From JACRAO01 sp964490895 (GTDB taxonomy: Bacteria > Bdellovibrionota > UBA1018): a DNA stretch of 55,398 nucleotides. The first letter of the stretch is position 1. Each line of letters starts with the position of its first letter. The stretch covers positions 1 through 55,398 of the forward strand of contig CAZBEI010000035.1 of NCBI GenBank assembly GCA_964490895.1, read 5' to 3'. The notes beneath the pieces are model-generated. The model was given only the letters and a program-made list of their open reading frames with translations, was not told where the DNA came from and ran no database searches. This document shows, piece after piece, positions 16,542 through 24,369 of the stretch. The translations under genes and the position numbers were made by a program.

Positions 16542-17641
16542 ATTGAACCCCCTGTTTTTTCTCCCTTTTTAAGCTGCTTATGAGCTTCCTCCATGGCTTG
16601 TGCAACTGATAGGCTTTTCATGCAAGGATAGTAATTACAAAGATTTCCCAAACACTTAAAATCTTGCCCACAATAAACATCCGGGACTAAAACACTGGCC
16701 TCCGTATCTTTTTCTAGATAAGGCCCCCAACGGATTGCACTTTGCACTCGGATGGGCGAAAAAAAAGTCACAACAGGTTTTCCGAGTGCCACGGCCAAAT
16801 GCATGGGACCCGTACTGGGAGCAACGACGAGAGCTGAAAAACTCATGAGACCGGCTAGCTTTTCGATGGGCCCTGCTTCTTTCCCACCATAATAAACAGC
16901 TTTGTCTTTATACTCACCTAATCCTTTTTCAATGCGTGCCATCAGCAATTCTTCTTGTGTGCCAAAGGTGAGAACTACTTGAAATTCCTCTTTGAGGAGT
17001 TGGATCACCAATTCGACATAGTGATTCTCTGGCCAGTTCAAAGCCGAGCCTCCCATTCCAGGATGGACTAAAATAAATGGTTTTTCGAATGTGATCCCCT
17101 TTTTTAGCAACCACTCTTTAGCTTGAGCTTTGATTTCTTCTGAGATCGACACAGTGGGAGCATAAGTTCTGGAACCCGCCCTCACTCCAACTTTCCTTAA
17201 AAGCTGGAGATTGTAATCCGCCTCGTGCATTTCGACAAAAGAACGCCTCTGTCTTTTTCCACGATTAAAAAACAAAAAAGAGTGCAGTTGACTCAAAGGC
17301 CCCACTCGGTACCTCACCCCAGCTGCAAAAAGTGCAGCAGCAATTTGCCAATGACTTTGGAGAACCACCGCAATTCGAAATCCATGAGTACGAAACTCAG
17401 AAATCAAATTAAAAAGTCCACCAAGGCCTTTGTGTCTCCCGTTGGGGTCGTAAACCATCACTTCGTCCACAAAGGGAAGCCCCCGTATCAAAGGGGCAAA
17501 GTTTTCTCTCACCATCACAGTGATATGGGACCCAGGGTTATTGACTTTTAGAACTTCCATCACTGGAGTTGACAAAATCACATCTCCCATTCGATCTGGA
17601 CGCACGACTAGTATTTTTAGTTTTTTATTTTCGAGTGTCAT
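16538..17641 (-). CDS. Glycosyltransferase family 9, ADP-heptose:LPS heptosyltransferase
   Basis: 367 aa. The N-terminus ILVVRPDRMGDVILSTPVMEVL is the GT9 signature, and the nucleotide-sugar binding end shows ALVVAPSTGPMHLAVALGKP. A four-Cys group near the C-terminus (YCGQDFKC, LCNYYPCM) is common in GT9 heptosyltransferases. It adds heptose to the LPS core on the cytoplasmic face of the inner membrane. It overlaps cmk upstream by 17 bases and hldA downstream by ATGA, so heptose kinase and transferase are co-translated. WaaC versus WaaF cannot be decided from the sequence alone. Confidence 0.88.
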   Translation of the reverse strand: MTLENKKLKILVVRPDRMGDVILSTPVMEVLKVNNPGSHITVMVRENFAPLIRGLPFVDEVMVYDPNGRHKGLGGLFNLISEFRTHGFRIAVVLQSHWQIAAALFAAGVRYRVGPLSQLHSFLFFNRGKRQRRSFVEMHEADYNLQLLRKVGVRAGSRTYAPTVSISEEIKAQAKEWLLKKGITFEKPFILVHPGMGGSALNWPENHYVELVIQLLKEEFQVVLTFGTQEELLMARIEKGLGEYKDKAVYYGGKEAGPIEKLAGLMSFSALVVAPSTGPMHLAVALGKPVVTFFSPIRVQSAIRWGPYLEKDTEASVLVPDVYCGQDFKCLGNLCNYYPCMKSLSVAQAMEEAHKQLKKGEKTGGSI

Positions 17642-18344
17642 GACTTTTTTGCTTTAAAAGTTTTTTAATTTTATTTTCTACTGTCTTCACGACTTGGTTT
17701 AGAGTCATTTTGCTCGTATTGATCAAGAGGGCGTCTTTTGCTTTTTTAAGAGGCGCATGAGCTCGTGTGGAGTCATTGTGATCTCTCTGCTTGATTTGTT
17801 TTTTGATCTCTCCTAATGAGTGTGTTTTTTTCCCGCTTTCTTGAAGTTCTTTATGCCTACGCTTTGCCCTCTCCATCACACTTGCCGTCAAAAAAACCTT
17901 TAGATCCGCATCCGGAAAAATCACAGTTCCAATATCTCGACCTTCTAAAATAGAATGTTGTCGACACCCTAGCCGCCTTTGCAAGCCCAAAAGTGCAGCC
18001 CGCACCTCTGGAAAAGCCGAAATCCGGCTGGCCACAAGGCTCATCTCAGGAGTTCTAATAAAATCAGTGATGTCTTTGCCATTGGCTAAAATACGACTGG
18101 AAGGCTCTTCTGTCAGATCTCTTTTAAATTCCAAGTGAATACTTCTTGAGAGCTCTGCGGCCTTTTTTTCTAACTCGGGGGAGTCCTTCGAAGAATAAAC
18201 TCCATGGGCAATGGCTCGATAAAGAGCTCCTGTGTCAATGTGCACAAACCCTGTTTTTTCTGAAACAAGTTTTGTAACGGAGCTTTTTCCGCTTCCAGCC
18301 GGACCATCAATGGCAACAACAATGCCCTGTTTTGGTATACTCAT
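17625..18344 (-). CDS. cmk: Cytidylate kinase
   Basis: 239 aa, usual length for bacterial CMP kinase. The P-loop AIDGPAGSGKSSVTKLV starts near residue 10. FVHIDTGALYRAIA and the substrate segment LEGRDIGTVIFPDADLKVFL are conserved, followed by the lid region KRRHKELQ and QRDHNDSTR. It phosphorylates CMP and dCMP. It sits 13 bp downstream of hisC and its end overlaps the heptosyltransferase start. The hisC-cmk neighbourhood is common in proteobacteria. Confidence 0.95.
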   Translation of the reverse strand: MSIPKQGIVVAIDGPAGSGKSSVTKLVSEKTGFVHIDTGALYRAIAHGVYSSKDSPELEKKAAELSRSIHLEFKRDLTEEPSSRILANGKDITDFIRTPEMSLVASRISAFPEVRAALLGLQRRLGCRQHSILEGRDIGTVIFPDADLKVFLTASVMERAKRRHKELQESGKKTHSLGEIKKQIKQRDHNDSTRAHAPLKKAKDALLINTSKMTLNQVVKTVENKIKKLLKQKSHDTRK

Positions 18345-18357
18345 GATACTTTTCTTT

Positions 18358-19479
18358 TCATACTCCTCTTTTTAGGCTGAGAAGCGCCTTCCAAGCAAAT
18401 TCATTTTCTGGCAGCGATCCAATGCTGATCCTAAGTGCGTGATTTAAACCATAATTGGCCACAGGTCTAAAAATAACTCCTTTCCGTAAACATTCTTGAT
18501 AAACGTCTATTCCTGATTTTCCAAATCCTTTTTGTGTGTTGATCAAAATAAAGTTGCCATGGCATTCCCAAAATGGAATTCCGGCTTCTTTAAGATGTCC
18601 TTTCCAAAAAAGCTGGCCTAGCTCATTTGTTTTCTGGGAACATTTGACGAAAGCGGGATCTTGTAATGCGGCGCAAGCCCCCACCATGGCCAGTGCATTG
18701 ACATTAAAGGGCTGCCTCACCTTTTCCAATATGGAAACAATCTCAGGCTGCGCCACAGCATAACCTACCCTCAACCCTGCCAAGCCATAAATTTTAGAAA
18801 AAGTTCGGAGCCCCACCAAATTGGGGAACTCCTCAAATAAAAGACAGGGATCGGGGACTTGTTCTTTCGGCATATATTCTAAATAAGCTACATCGAGCAC
18901 GACTAAGACTTGCCTGATTTTTAATAAATCGCTCAAAAAGGCTCGGATCTCAGGCACACCAAAAAACATTCCCGTGGGGTTGTTTGGATTTGCGAGAAAA
19001 ACAAGTTTGACACTTTCTTTTCTCTGAACATATTCTACCATCTCTTTGAGATCAAATTTGAGATCATCTGAAATAGGAACTTCTAAAGTTTTTACTCCAT
19101 GGATCTGCGCACACAGCCGATAGGCCATAAACGCGGCCTGTGAAGTCACAATGGAGTCGCCTCTCACACAAAAAGCCCGAATGAGAAGATCAATAATTTC
19201 ATTAGAACCATGCCCAACAAAGAGCGAACTTTGAGAAACCTCACAGTGACTAGACAAAGCGTGTTTGAGATCAAAAGCGCTCCCATCGGGGTAACGGTGA
19301 AGCAAAGGCAAAAATTTTCGCATGGCCAAAAGGGCTTTAGGACTCGGCCCAAGGGGGTTTTCGTTAGAAGCTAATTTTACAATTTTTTTTAACTTAAACT
19401 CGCGCTTTGTCTCTTCGATGGGTTTGCCTGGAACATAGGGCTGCATGGCTCGAATGTAATCTTGAATCTCGGGATGCAT
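18358..19479 (-). CDS. hisC: Histidinol-phosphate aminotransferase family
   Basis: 373 aa fold-type I PLP aminotransferase. The N-terminal KLASNENPLGPSPKALLAM is the HisC signature. VFLANPNNPTGMFF binds substrate, and FSKIYGLAGLRVGYAVA contains the PLP lysine and the conserved RVGY. It converts histidinol phosphate and, in many bacteria, also aromatic keto acids. Its place directly before cmk, as in tyrosine/phenylalanine gene strings, makes an aromatic role possible. No other his genes are in the window. The gap to DUF366 is 12 bp. Confidence 0.9.
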   Translation of the reverse strand: MHPEIQDYIRAMQPYVPGKPIEETKREFKLKKIVKLASNENPLGPSPKALLAMRKFLPLLHRYPDGSAFDLKHALSSHCEVSQSSLFVGHGSNEIIDLLIRAFCVRGDSIVTSQAAFMAYRLCAQIHGVKTLEVPISDDLKFDLKEMVEYVQRKESVKLVFLANPNNPTGMFFGVPEIRAFLSDLLKIRQVLVVLDVAYLEYMPKEQVPDPCLLFEEFPNLVGLRTFSKIYGLAGLRVGYAVAQPEIVSILEKVRQPFNVNALAMVGACAALQDPAFVKCSQKTNELGQLFWKGHLKEAGIPFWECHGNFILINTQKGFGKSGIDVYQECLRKGVIFRPVANYGLNHALRISIGSLPENEFAWKALLSLKRGV

Positions 19480-19491
19480 GGTTAAGGGGCA

Positions 19492-20067
19492 TTAAACCAC
19501 TGGTCGCACTTTAGCGCAAGCCCAGTCGATCTCGTCCCATTCCCGAGCCAAACTCTCTAAAATTCCTGGAATCCAAACTCTTTTTATTTCGTCTAGCGTC
19601 TCACCTAATTCTAACAATCCAACGGCAGGAACAGGAGCTCCCAAGGGATCCAAATTCAATCCAATATGGAGCAACTGAGAAACGGGAGAGGCTGTCACAA
19701 TAGAGACACTGAGCTTTCGATCTAAGACAAAGAGATCATCTCCACTTCGAGTCACTCTTTGTTTGAGCTTTGTATTCAAAGACTCCGCCAGAGTGGCCAT
19801 GATCAACCTTTGCAAAAGAACCCCTTGAGGCAAAGAAATCCCAAAAAATTCGCCAAGAAAGTGCAACATGAGTTTAGCTTGGATAAAATCTCCCTGCATG
19901 CGGTCTTCCCAATCCACAAGGTGCTCGGTTTTGACATGACAGGGGCCAATAAAAGCTGCAATGGCAGAGCCTCTCAGTTTAAAGTGGGAAAGCAAATAAT
20001 GCGGTCTTAATTCTACTCCAGTATAGGCTAACTCATCGGGGTGAAAGTATATCCTCAAAGAAGTCAT
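19492..20067 (-). CDS. DUF366 family protein, coupled to queC
   Basis: 191 aa from the ATG in an ATGA overlap with the queC stop; an upstream in-frame start inside queC is rejected. The sequence matches my memory of DUF366: it starts MTSLRIYFHPDELAYTGVEL, has GPCHVKTEHLVDWEDR near residue 45, and SGDDLFVLDRKLSVSIVTAS near 130. DUF366 proteins occur in archaea and bacteria near 7-deazaguanine genes. Their function is, as far as I know, undetermined. No membrane segment or signal is seen. Overlap with queC and closeness to queD suggest a job in queuosine/preQ0 metabolism (inference). Confidence 0.75.
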   Translation of the reverse strand: MTSLRIYFHPDELAYTGVELRPHYLLSHFKLRGSAIAAFIGPCHVKTEHLVDWEDRMQGDFIQAKLMLHFLGEFFGISLPQGVLLQRLIMATLAESLNTKLKQRVTRSGDDLFVLDRKLSVSIVTASPVSQLLHIGLNLDPLGAPVPAVGLLELGETLDEIKRVWIPGILESLAREWDEIDWACAKVRPVV

Positions 20068-20765
20068 GCCACCGCCCTCAAATACCTCTGACAAGACTCG
20101 CACTGCCCACAGGGCTTTGTACCTCCCTCATAACAACTCCAAACTTTATCAAAGGGGAATGGCTTTTGCAGCTCTCTTAGTTTTTCTACAATTTCTTTTT
20201 TATTGAGTTCGGCTGTATAAGAATAAACCTGTACGCGACTGGCGGTCGAATAGAAGAGAGACTCCGTACTTTTTTTTAAAAACTCAATGGAGTTATCTGG
20301 AAAAGTGGCAGCCTCTTCTCTGTTAAACCCGACGACGACTCTCTCTAACCCAAAATGCTCTGCAAAAGCTGCTGCTATATTGATAAAAACTCCATTACGA
20401 TTGGGAACCCAAACGGCTTTGGCAGATTTTTGTGTGATTTCGGGGTCATCTAACTCATGGGGCTTAAGAAGGGGGAGCTTTGTCTTCGCCCCAGTCAAAG
20501 CATTGTGGCCCAATCTCGCGAGCCAGGGCAGCTCTAAGACTTCGTGTTTTACTTGATAGTACTGGCACAAAGCTTGAGCAGCCTCTGCCTCTTTTTCTTG
20601 AGATTTCTGGCCATACCGAATCGTCAAAGCGAGTCTGATCTCATTGTACTCAACTCCAATGGCCAAATTCGCTGCAGAATCTAGGCCCCCCGAGAGGAGG
20701 ATTAAGCTATTTTTTAGCTGGTGCATCTTTAGTATTTTCTTTAGCATTTTTTGGGCCATAGACAT
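20064..20765 (-). CDS. queC: 7-cyano-7-deazaguanine (preQ0) synthase QueC
   Basis: About 233 aa from ATG 20765. Earlier in-frame ATG at 20816 lies inside queD, and a later ATG at 20726 would give the classic 220-aa length, so the exact start is uncertain. The PP-loop LILLSGGLDSAANLAIG binds ATP. The C-terminal zinc site SCYEGGTKPCGQCESCQRYL supplies four Cys. The enzyme converts carboxy-deazaguanine to preQ0 with ATP and ammonia. It follows queD by 7 bp and overlaps DUF366 (ATGA). queE and queF are not in the window. Confidence 0.93.
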   Translation of the reverse strand: MSMAQKMLKKILKMHQLKNSLILLSGGLDSAANLAIGVEYNEIRLALTIRYGQKSQEKEAEAAQALCQYYQVKHEVLELPWLARLGHNALTGAKTKLPLLKPHELDDPEITQKSAKAVWVPNRNGVFINIAAAFAEHFGLERVVVGFNREEAATFPDNSIEFLKKSTESLFYSTASRVQVYSYTAELNKKEIVEKLRELQKPFPFDKVWSCYEGGTKPCGQCESCQRYLRAVA

Positions 20766-20772
20766 AACCGCA

Positions 20773-21153
20773 TCACAATGCACCCTCCTGAAAATAAGTT
20801 GCCGAACATCGGTCATTTTCCCAAACCGTCACTCGATGGACCCAAATGTTTCTGCCTTTCATCCACTGACAGAGTTTGTCGTATGCTAATTTTGCAATTT
20901 GCTCAGCAGACGGATTTGTATTTTTAAAGTCTTCTAAGGTATTTAAGTCCTGATGATCCCAGGGAGCAATCAATTCTTTTGTAGCATTTTTAAGCTCTCT
21001 AAAATCAATGGCCAACCCTATTTCGTCCAACTCTCGAGAGCGCGCAAAAACCTCCAGGCTCCAGTTGTGGCCATGCACTCTGGCACAATCTCCAGCGTAG
21101 CCCTCCAAGTGATGGGCGGCAGCAAAATCGACCTTTACTCTGAGCTCAAACAT
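20773..21153 (-). CDS. queD: 6-carboxy-5,6,7,8-tetrahydropterin synthase QueD
   Basis: 126 aa, typical of QueD/PTPS-I. Zinc ligands are seen in FAAAHHLEG and VHGHNWSLEV. The catalytic Cys lies in GDCARVHGH, spaced as in QueD rather than eukaryotic PTPS. IDFRELKN and PSAEQIAKLAYD are also conserved. It makes carboxy-tetrahydropterin from dihydroneopterin triphosphate, the second step toward queuosine. It is the first gene of the minus-strand operon running to hldA. The 148 bp upstream, to the HigA gene, show no preQ1-riboswitch-like pattern that I can recognise. Confidence 0.93.
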   Translation of the reverse strand: MFELRVKVDFAAAHHLEGYAGDCARVHGHNWSLEVFARSRELDEIGLAIDFRELKNATKELIAPWDHQDLNTLEDFKNTNPSAEQIAKLAYDKLCQWMKGRNIWVHRVTVWENDRCSATYFQEGAL

Positions 21154-21301
21154 GCTCTGTTCTATACAGGACTACACAAAGGCTGTAAAGTGAGGTTTAT
21201 CTCCCAAATACTTCTGTATTTTCTTTTTACCGAATTGTTCAATAGCTCTTAACTGATCATGAGTGGCACAAAGCAAAAGGACTGAATACAAACCAAGGCC
21301 T

Positions 21302-21598
21302 TTACGCAGCACTCTCGAGCTCAACATCCCATCCTGGGAATAAAATCACAGAAGGGTGAACTCTCAGCGCTCGCGCAAGGGTTTTTGCTCTTTCTACGCC
21401 CAGGCAAATTCTTCCATTTTCAATTCCAGAAATGGTGGACTGAGGCATTTCTGTTAGCTTAGCAAGTTCTAATTGCGAAAGCTCTTGAAGTTCTCGAATA
21501 TGACGAAGGGACTCTCCTGGGGTTAGTTCCACTCGAGTATTTGCCAAAACAAAATTCCCCTTTGACAATCGATTATTAACTTCTTTTCCTATAGTCAT
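21302..21598 (-). CDS. HigA/XRE-family antitoxin, partner toxin truncated
   Basis: 98 aa. An N-terminal region of 30 residues precedes a helix-turn-helix of the Xre type: LSQLELAKLTEMPQSTISGIENGR at about residues 42-65, shown here as its two helices LSQLELAKLTEM and QSTISGIENGR. RAKTLARALRVHPSVILFP closes the domain. This is the layout of HigA-type antitoxins encoded after a RelE/HigB toxin. A GGAGAT site lies 8 nt before the ATG, inside the tail of the truncated toxin. With only a toxin fragment upstream, it is probably an orphan antitoxin or repressor. Confidence 0.8.
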   Translation of the reverse strand: MTIGKEVNNRLSKGNFVLANTRVELTPGESLRHIRELQELSQLELAKLTEMPQSTISGIENGRICLGVERAKTLARALRVHPSVILFPGWDVELESAA

Positions 21599-21711
21599 GA
21601 GGCGTTATCTCCAAAATAATTACTTTTACTTCTTCATAATGGACCACATAAATCACTCTCCACTGTCGATTCAAGTACGAAGACCTTAATGATCCACATA
21701 TTAAAAATATA
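21576..21711 (-). pseudogene. C-terminal remnant of a RelE/HigB-type toxin
   Basis: Between the acetyltransferase stop and the HigA start, the minus strand has an open frame with no start. It reads LRSSYLNRQWRVIYVV, then VIILEITPHDYRKRS and a stop at 21578-21576, overlapping the antitoxin by 23 bases. QWRVIY and EITPHDYRK are typical of the last third of RelE/HigB toxins. The first two-thirds of the toxin would lie where the RimI-like gene now sits, so the gene has been cut by deletion or rearrangement. About 40 codons remain. Confidence 0.7.
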
Positions 21712-22221
21712 CTATATCTTTTTTAGTATGTCGAGAGTTTTAAAATCCAGCACCATGTGGTAAGCGTCTTCGCCACTTGGCAATGGACCACTTGGCAATG
21801 GGCCACTCGAGTAAAAACCCTTGCGAATTTGGGCGATCCCAAAACCTATCTTTTGATAGAGCAAAATGGCCGGGAGATTGCTTTTTCTGACTTCTAATAC
21901 TGCTTTTTTAGTGCCCGCTCGAACAGCCAAATCTATCATTTTTTTTAACATCAACTGAGCGAATCCAAGTCCCCTTTGTTCTAAAGGAACTCCAAGATTT
22001 AATACCTCGCAGCGGTCATCTAAAATCCAAAATATAAGATAACCTAAAATTTTAGAGTCGGTCTCGTCATCCGTTAAAACTAAAAAGTGACTGTACGGTT
22101 TTTCAAGTTCAGCTTGAAAGTGAGACCCGTCCCAAGGAGCGGCTTGAATCCCACTTTCAATTTCTAAAACCGTTAAGAGGTCCTCTTTTGTCGCTTTTCT
22201 TAAACTGATTCCTTCTGTCAT
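21712..22221 (-). CDS. GNAT acetyltransferase, RimI-like
   Basis: 169 aa. The acetyl-CoA site is LGVPLEQRGLGFAQLMLKKM (the R/QxxGxG/A pattern), followed by AVLEVRKSNLPAILLYQKIGF. That last stretch is the RimI-type 'EVR.SN..A..LY...GF' signature, so N-terminal acetylation of ribosomal protein S18 or similar is likely. After it, the sequence SSGPLPSGPLPSGED contains a duplicated five-residue unit, encoded by a 15-bp tandem repeat at 21773-21802 and absent from usual RimI. The N-terminus (DLLTVLEIESGIQAAPW) is as expected. The stop borders the toxin remnant. Confidence 0.85.
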   Translation of the reverse strand: MTEGISLRKATKEDLLTVLEIESGIQAAPWDGSHFQAELEKPYSHFLVLTDDETDSKILGYLIFWILDDRCEVLNLGVPLEQRGLGFAQLMLKKMIDLAVRAGTKKAVLEVRKSNLPAILLYQKIGFGIAQIRKGFYSSGPLPSGPLPSGEDAYHMVLDFKTLDILKKI

Positions 22222-22242
22222 AATTTAAGCTTGAGTTTTATA

Positions 22243-22284
22243 CCAAGAACCCCTTGGCATTGACAAGAACATCCTGTTCTTGTC
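22243..22284. terminator. Two adjacent hairpins between lipoprotein and rimI-like genes
   Basis: CCAAG (22243-22247) pairs with CTTGG (22253-22257). Next to it, GACAAGAACA (22262-22271) pairs perfectly with TGTTCTTGTC (22275-22284) around a 3-nt loop. They lie directly after the stop of the 22301-23830 gene in its direction of transcription. No T-run follows, so they may slow or protect RNA ends rather than act as a standard intrinsic terminator. Both arms share the core CAAGAAC. Confidence 0.4.
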
Positions 22285-22300
22285 CCTCCATCAGCTCCTC

Positions 22301-23830
22301 TCAAAAATACCCTTGCACACTAAACGGCTGAGCTCCATCTAAACTCACATCTCCTTCGTTTATGTGAACTTGAATATTTTGGTTATCAATCAATAACTGA
22401 TGGGCTGCCCCCTCAGAACTGAAATCCTTGAGTTCGATATTTTCGTCCGCTAAAAAAACAACTCTATTCCACACTCCCTCTAATTTTGTACCCACCAAAT
22501 CCCAGGTCTCTGTACGCCTGGCTTCGCGGTGCGTATTGACAACCCGTCTTCTTAGCTCATCTAGCATTCGATTTATATAGAGAGAGAGATCTAGCGGTGG
22601 AAAAGGAGCCTCCCATTTAAACACCATTTCTTTTGGATCTGGCAAATGTCTATGGGAGACTTGTGGCCAAGCCCCTGTTTGCCATTCTAGCAGGAGTTTT
22701 TCGTTTGGGTTTAAAACCACCTTTTTTAGCTCATCCATAGAAAGAGTGAGGGTTTCTCGAAGTACAGAATTATTTCCATTCACTTGATAGACATTAAGTA
22801 AATCTGCGCGCAATAACGCCTTCGAAAAAAACCGATTGCTAACGAGTCCAATAGCCATCTCTCCACTGTCCGCATTGATATTCCCGTTTGCAAAAGTAGT
22901 TTGATTTATGACAAAAACACTTTCTAAAGGACTCCCTCCTCCCTTGACCCACAAATGAAATTTTCTTTTGCTTGGATTTTGAATAGTTATTCTCCCCAAA
23001 GCCCAACCAGAACTCATCTTTTCTCCAAAAGTCGCAAGGGGTGGCAGTAAATCTCCACAGATGTTTTTATCCACTCCGACTGCAGGCAAAGGTCCCACCA
23101 TCCTCAAACCTACCTTTAGATTCACCACAATGGATTCTGGCAAATGCAACTCTAAATTGAGCCAATGGGTATAAGAGGGATCTGCATTTTCTAAGCAGCC
23201 CTCCAGTAAAGTCGTAAGAGGGATAAACCATTTATTTCTTTCCTTATCCCAAGAGGCATTTTTTCTCTCATGGGTATTTACTTTCCGATTGGATGTATCC
23301 ACGACTTCGTGAACAAAATAAGCGTCTTCTATAGGAGCGCCTAAGGCGTTTCCATCCCAGACCAAATAAAAGGAATTGCTCTGTGCAGGTTGAGCATACA
23401 GCTTAAGGACTTCCGTAAATACAATGGTATCCTGTGAAATTACCAAATCACTGCTGCTATTGAGAGCTTTTTCTCCTGGCAAAGACGCATCTCTCTCTAA
23501 ACCCATCACAACGGATGGAGCTAGCATTTTTGCAGCCCCACCTCCGGCTGTCCATTTTAAATTCAAAGCATCTTTGAGCAAAACTTGTGTCACAGGAACT
23601 AAAATCTGTGCAGCAGGAGCCGCTGTGGGAATAGGTGTAGCCACAGGTTGGAGTAGAATCTGAGGCGAGGGAGTTGGCGAGGGGGCAACTTCGGGCGAAG
23701 AATTAGCCACCTCTGGCGTTTTCTTTTTTTCAAGGCTAGAGTCTCTTTTTGAAGTCCCACAGCCTGAAATTAGGCCCGAGAGTCCAAAAACCAGACTGAG
23801 GTAAATGACATCATATTTCTTAAATAACAT
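22301..23830 (-). CDS. Large lipoprotein of unknown function
   Basis: 509 aa with a lipoprotein signal ending SGLISGC (Cys24). A charged/Ser region and a Pro-Ala-Thr linker (SPTPSPQILLQPVATPIPTA) follow. The remainder is globular, rich in beta-strand-like stretches with many Trp (for example TWDLVGTKLEGVWNRVVFL near the end). I do not recognise a domain. The mature protein should be tethered to the outer or inner membrane in the periplasm. A strong ribosome site, AAAGGAGATCCT, precedes the ATG. It lies downstream of another lipoprotein gene, with a conserved-looking hairpin (23859-23889) between them. Confidence 0.72.
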   Translation of the reverse strand: MLFKKYDVIYLSLVFGLSGLISGCGTSKRDSSLEKKKTPEVANSSPEVAPSPTPSPQILLQPVATPIPTAAPAAQILVPVTQVLLKDALNLKWTAGGGAAKMLAPSVVMGLERDASLPGEKALNSSSDLVISQDTIVFTEVLKLYAQPAQSNSFYLVWDGNALGAPIEDAYFVHEVVDTSNRKVNTHERKNASWDKERNKWFIPLTTLLEGCLENADPSYTHWLNLELHLPESIVVNLKVGLRMVGPLPAVGVDKNICGDLLPPLATFGEKMSSGWALGRITIQNPSKRKFHLWVKGGGSPLESVFVINQTTFANGNINADSGEMAIGLVSNRFFSKALLRADLLNVYQVNGNNSVLRETLTLSMDELKKVVLNPNEKLLLEWQTGAWPQVSHRHLPDPKEMVFKWEAPFPPLDLSLYINRMLDELRRRVVNTHREARRTETWDLVGTKLEGVWNRVVFLADENIELKDFSSEGAAHQLLIDNQNIQVHINEGDVSLDGAQPFSVQGYF

Positions 23831-23858
23831 AGGATCTCCTTTGTTTTATTCACTTTTC

Positions 23859-23889
23859 TCAAATTACTTCTCATCAAGAAGCAATTTGA
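23859..23889 (-). other. RNA hairpin in the gap between two lipoprotein genes
   Basis: TCAAATTACTTCT (23859-23871) and AGAAGCAATTTGA (23877-23889) form a 13-pair stem with loop CATCA. The one mismatch on the plus strand (A versus C) becomes a G-U pair in minus-strand RNA, so the stem is complete only in the strand that transcribes the flanking genes. It lies 28 nt before the 22301-23830 start. It could be an mRNA-processing or attenuator structure. Confidence 0.45.
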
Positions 23890-23929
23890 ATGTGAATCAA
23901 TGCAAGGAGTGGGCCTTGGAATTGGGAGC

Positions 23930-24265
23930 CTACAAGCACCTATAACTCATCCGCCACTCAGTTTTATTTTCAGTCTCCTGAGAGGTGGACGAAAAAAGAC
24001 TCGATTTGCTCAAAGATGTGTTTTCGTGGCCATAAGAGGTGGTACCAATCACGGCTTCGCCTTCTTCTACAATCTCAAATTTTTTGCCATGACAGTTGGC
24101 TCGCATCAGTTCTTCTGCCTTTGATCTAGCATCAGCATCATTGGGAGGATTGACTGCAATCACACCCCCTTTGCCTGGTTGAGAAGAAACCACTCGTGCT
24201 GTTGCACAACCTGCTAAAATAAGAAGGACGCACACTATAACAACTTTTCGCAAACCGATGGACAT
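23930..24265 (-). CDS. Small lipoprotein
   Basis: 111 aa. The signal VVIVCVLLILAGC ends in a standard lipobox (LAGC). Mature residues include ARSKAEELMRANCHGKKFEI and VEEGEAVIGTT, and the end is TEWRMSYRCL. I recall a family of short proteobacterial lipoproteins with the pattern 'nC..g.y.Iv.EgEavvG ... eWri.Y.C', which this fits; its function is unknown. AGGAGA precedes the ATG by about 6 nt. The gene is divergent from thrS with 104 bp between starts. Confidence 0.75.
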   Translation of the reverse strand: MSIGLRKVVIVCVLLILAGCATARVVSSQPGKGGVIAVNPPNDADARSKAEELMRANCHGKKFEIVEEGEAVIGTTSYGHENTSLSKSSLFSSTSQETENKTEWRMSYRCL

Positions 24266-24329
24266 AAAAATCTCCTCTTTCTCGAAAACCCAAAATTATC
24301 CTTTTTCTTGTTTTTTTTGCAAGAGAAAT

Positions 24330-24358
24330 TTGTTCATCCTCACAATTTGAGGTATAAA
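24330..24358 (+). promoter_or_regulatory. Possible thrS promoter giving a very short leader
   Basis: TTGTTC at 24330-24335 and TATAAA at 24353-24358 are 17 bp apart, a plausible sigma-70-like promoter. Transcription would start near 24365, about 5 nt before the thrS ATG, and no ribosome site is visible, so the mRNA could be nearly leaderless. The spacer contains a perfect hairpin, CCTCA-CAATT-TGAGG (24338-24352). No T-box or long leader can fit in the 104-bp gap. Confidence 0.35.
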
Positions 24359-24369
24359 TAAATAGACTT

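Noticed and set aside
21181..21301. Short minus-strand frame (about 38 codons; ...HDQLRAIEQFGKKK...) before queD
   Set aside because: It has only a TTG start, no ribosome site and no recognised match; it may be a gene remnant but cannot be supported.
21154..21301. Possible preQ1 riboswitch upstream of queD
   Set aside because: No characteristic hairpin followed by an A-rich tail was found in this gap.
24266..24369. Possible T-box leader for thrS
   Set aside because: The gap is only 104 bp and lacks T-box consensus sequence; T-boxes are also uncommon outside Gram-positive bacteria.
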